The notes under the pieces are model-generated. The model had not been told where the DNA came from. It did no database searches and saw only the letters and a list, made by a program, of their open reading frames with translations. Of a DNA stretch of 64,000 nt, positions 63,467 through 64,000 are shown piece by piece. Numbering within the stretch: the first letter of the stretch is position 1; each line of letters opens with the position of its first letter. The position numbers and the translations under genes were made by a program. Source of the DNA: Bacillota bacterium (GTDB lineage Bacteria > Bacillota > Clostridia > Christensenellales > UMGS416); NCBI GenBank assembly GCA_023435705.1, contig JAEYRH010000014.1, positions 79,758 to 143,757 on the forward strand, read 5' to 3'.

Positions 63467-64000
<534 letters not shown>

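Overview
The window is bacterial chromosome, about 58-60% GC by eye, and most likely from an anaerobic member of Clostridia. The evidence is a complete rnfCDGEAB operon in clostridial order, a SigI/RsgI pair, strong AGGAGG ribosome binding sites, a glycyl radical enzyme with its activase, and the 5' part of a 16S rRNA gene at the right edge. The genus cannot be resolved by reading. No phage, insertion sequence, CRISPR array or tRNA was seen.

Layout. 1-5.1 kb: the end of an MMPL-type exporter with a heptad-repeat partner, a class I aminotransferase, and an isopropylmalate/homocitrate synthase-family enzyme that may be a Re-citrate synthase. 5.1-8.4 kb: a two-gene end-joining operon (ku-ligD). 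8.5-13.5 kb: sugar-acid metabolism (SDR dehydrogenase, LarA-like racemase, FGGY kinase, 6-phosphogluconate dehydrogenase). 13.7-19.0 kb: the Rnf ferredoxin:NAD oxidoreductase with its own promoter and a leader of about 200 nt. 19-28 kb: GH5-like and GH39-like glycosidases, a glycyl radical enzyme, activase and FAD oxidoreductase operon, a racemase-fold protein and a TIM-barrel isomerase. 28.2-39.5 kb: a long co-directional block of four paralogous beta-lactamase-fold hydrolases, four PF00756-type esterases and a GH51 arabinofuranosidase. 39.6-44.9 kb: GH29 fucosidase, polyol dehydrogenase, YggS, two tiny Cys-rich ORFs, a GyrI-like protein and DegV. 45-48 kb: sigI-rsgI, with a triple FN3-like repeat ectodomain on RsgI. 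48-52.9 kb: PucR/CdaR-type regulator, MsmX/UgpC-type sugar ABC ATPase, and a MacA/MacB-like pair without an ATPase. 53-61.6 kb: Lhr-type helicase, DUF1905 protein, beta-helix protein and a six-hairpin glycosidase. 61.7-64 kb: MFS transporter, then tandem rRNA promoters and 16S rRNA.

How the genes fit together. The window reads as the intracellular part of a plant hemicellulose and pectin programme. None of the glycosidases or esterases has a recognisable signal peptide. Acylated arabinose-, xylose- and fucose-containing oligosaccharides would therefore be imported, with MsmX as a likely shared ATPase, then de-esterified and trimmed in the cytoplasm. The sugar acids would enter the pentose phosphate route through the kinase and 6-phosphogluconate dehydrogenase. 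Rnf would couple reduced ferredoxin to NADH and an ion gradient. SigI/RsgI could sense extracellular polysaccharide. These links are inferred from gene content and order.

The most interesting items are the 4+4 hydrolase/esterase array, the glycyl radical operon (substrate unknown, RVCGW radical loop, activase apparently starting at ATC), the RsgI ectodomain, the 53-nt rnfE/rnfA overlap that encodes a Cys-rich tail, and the short Cys-rich ORFs near 43.2-43.5 kb.
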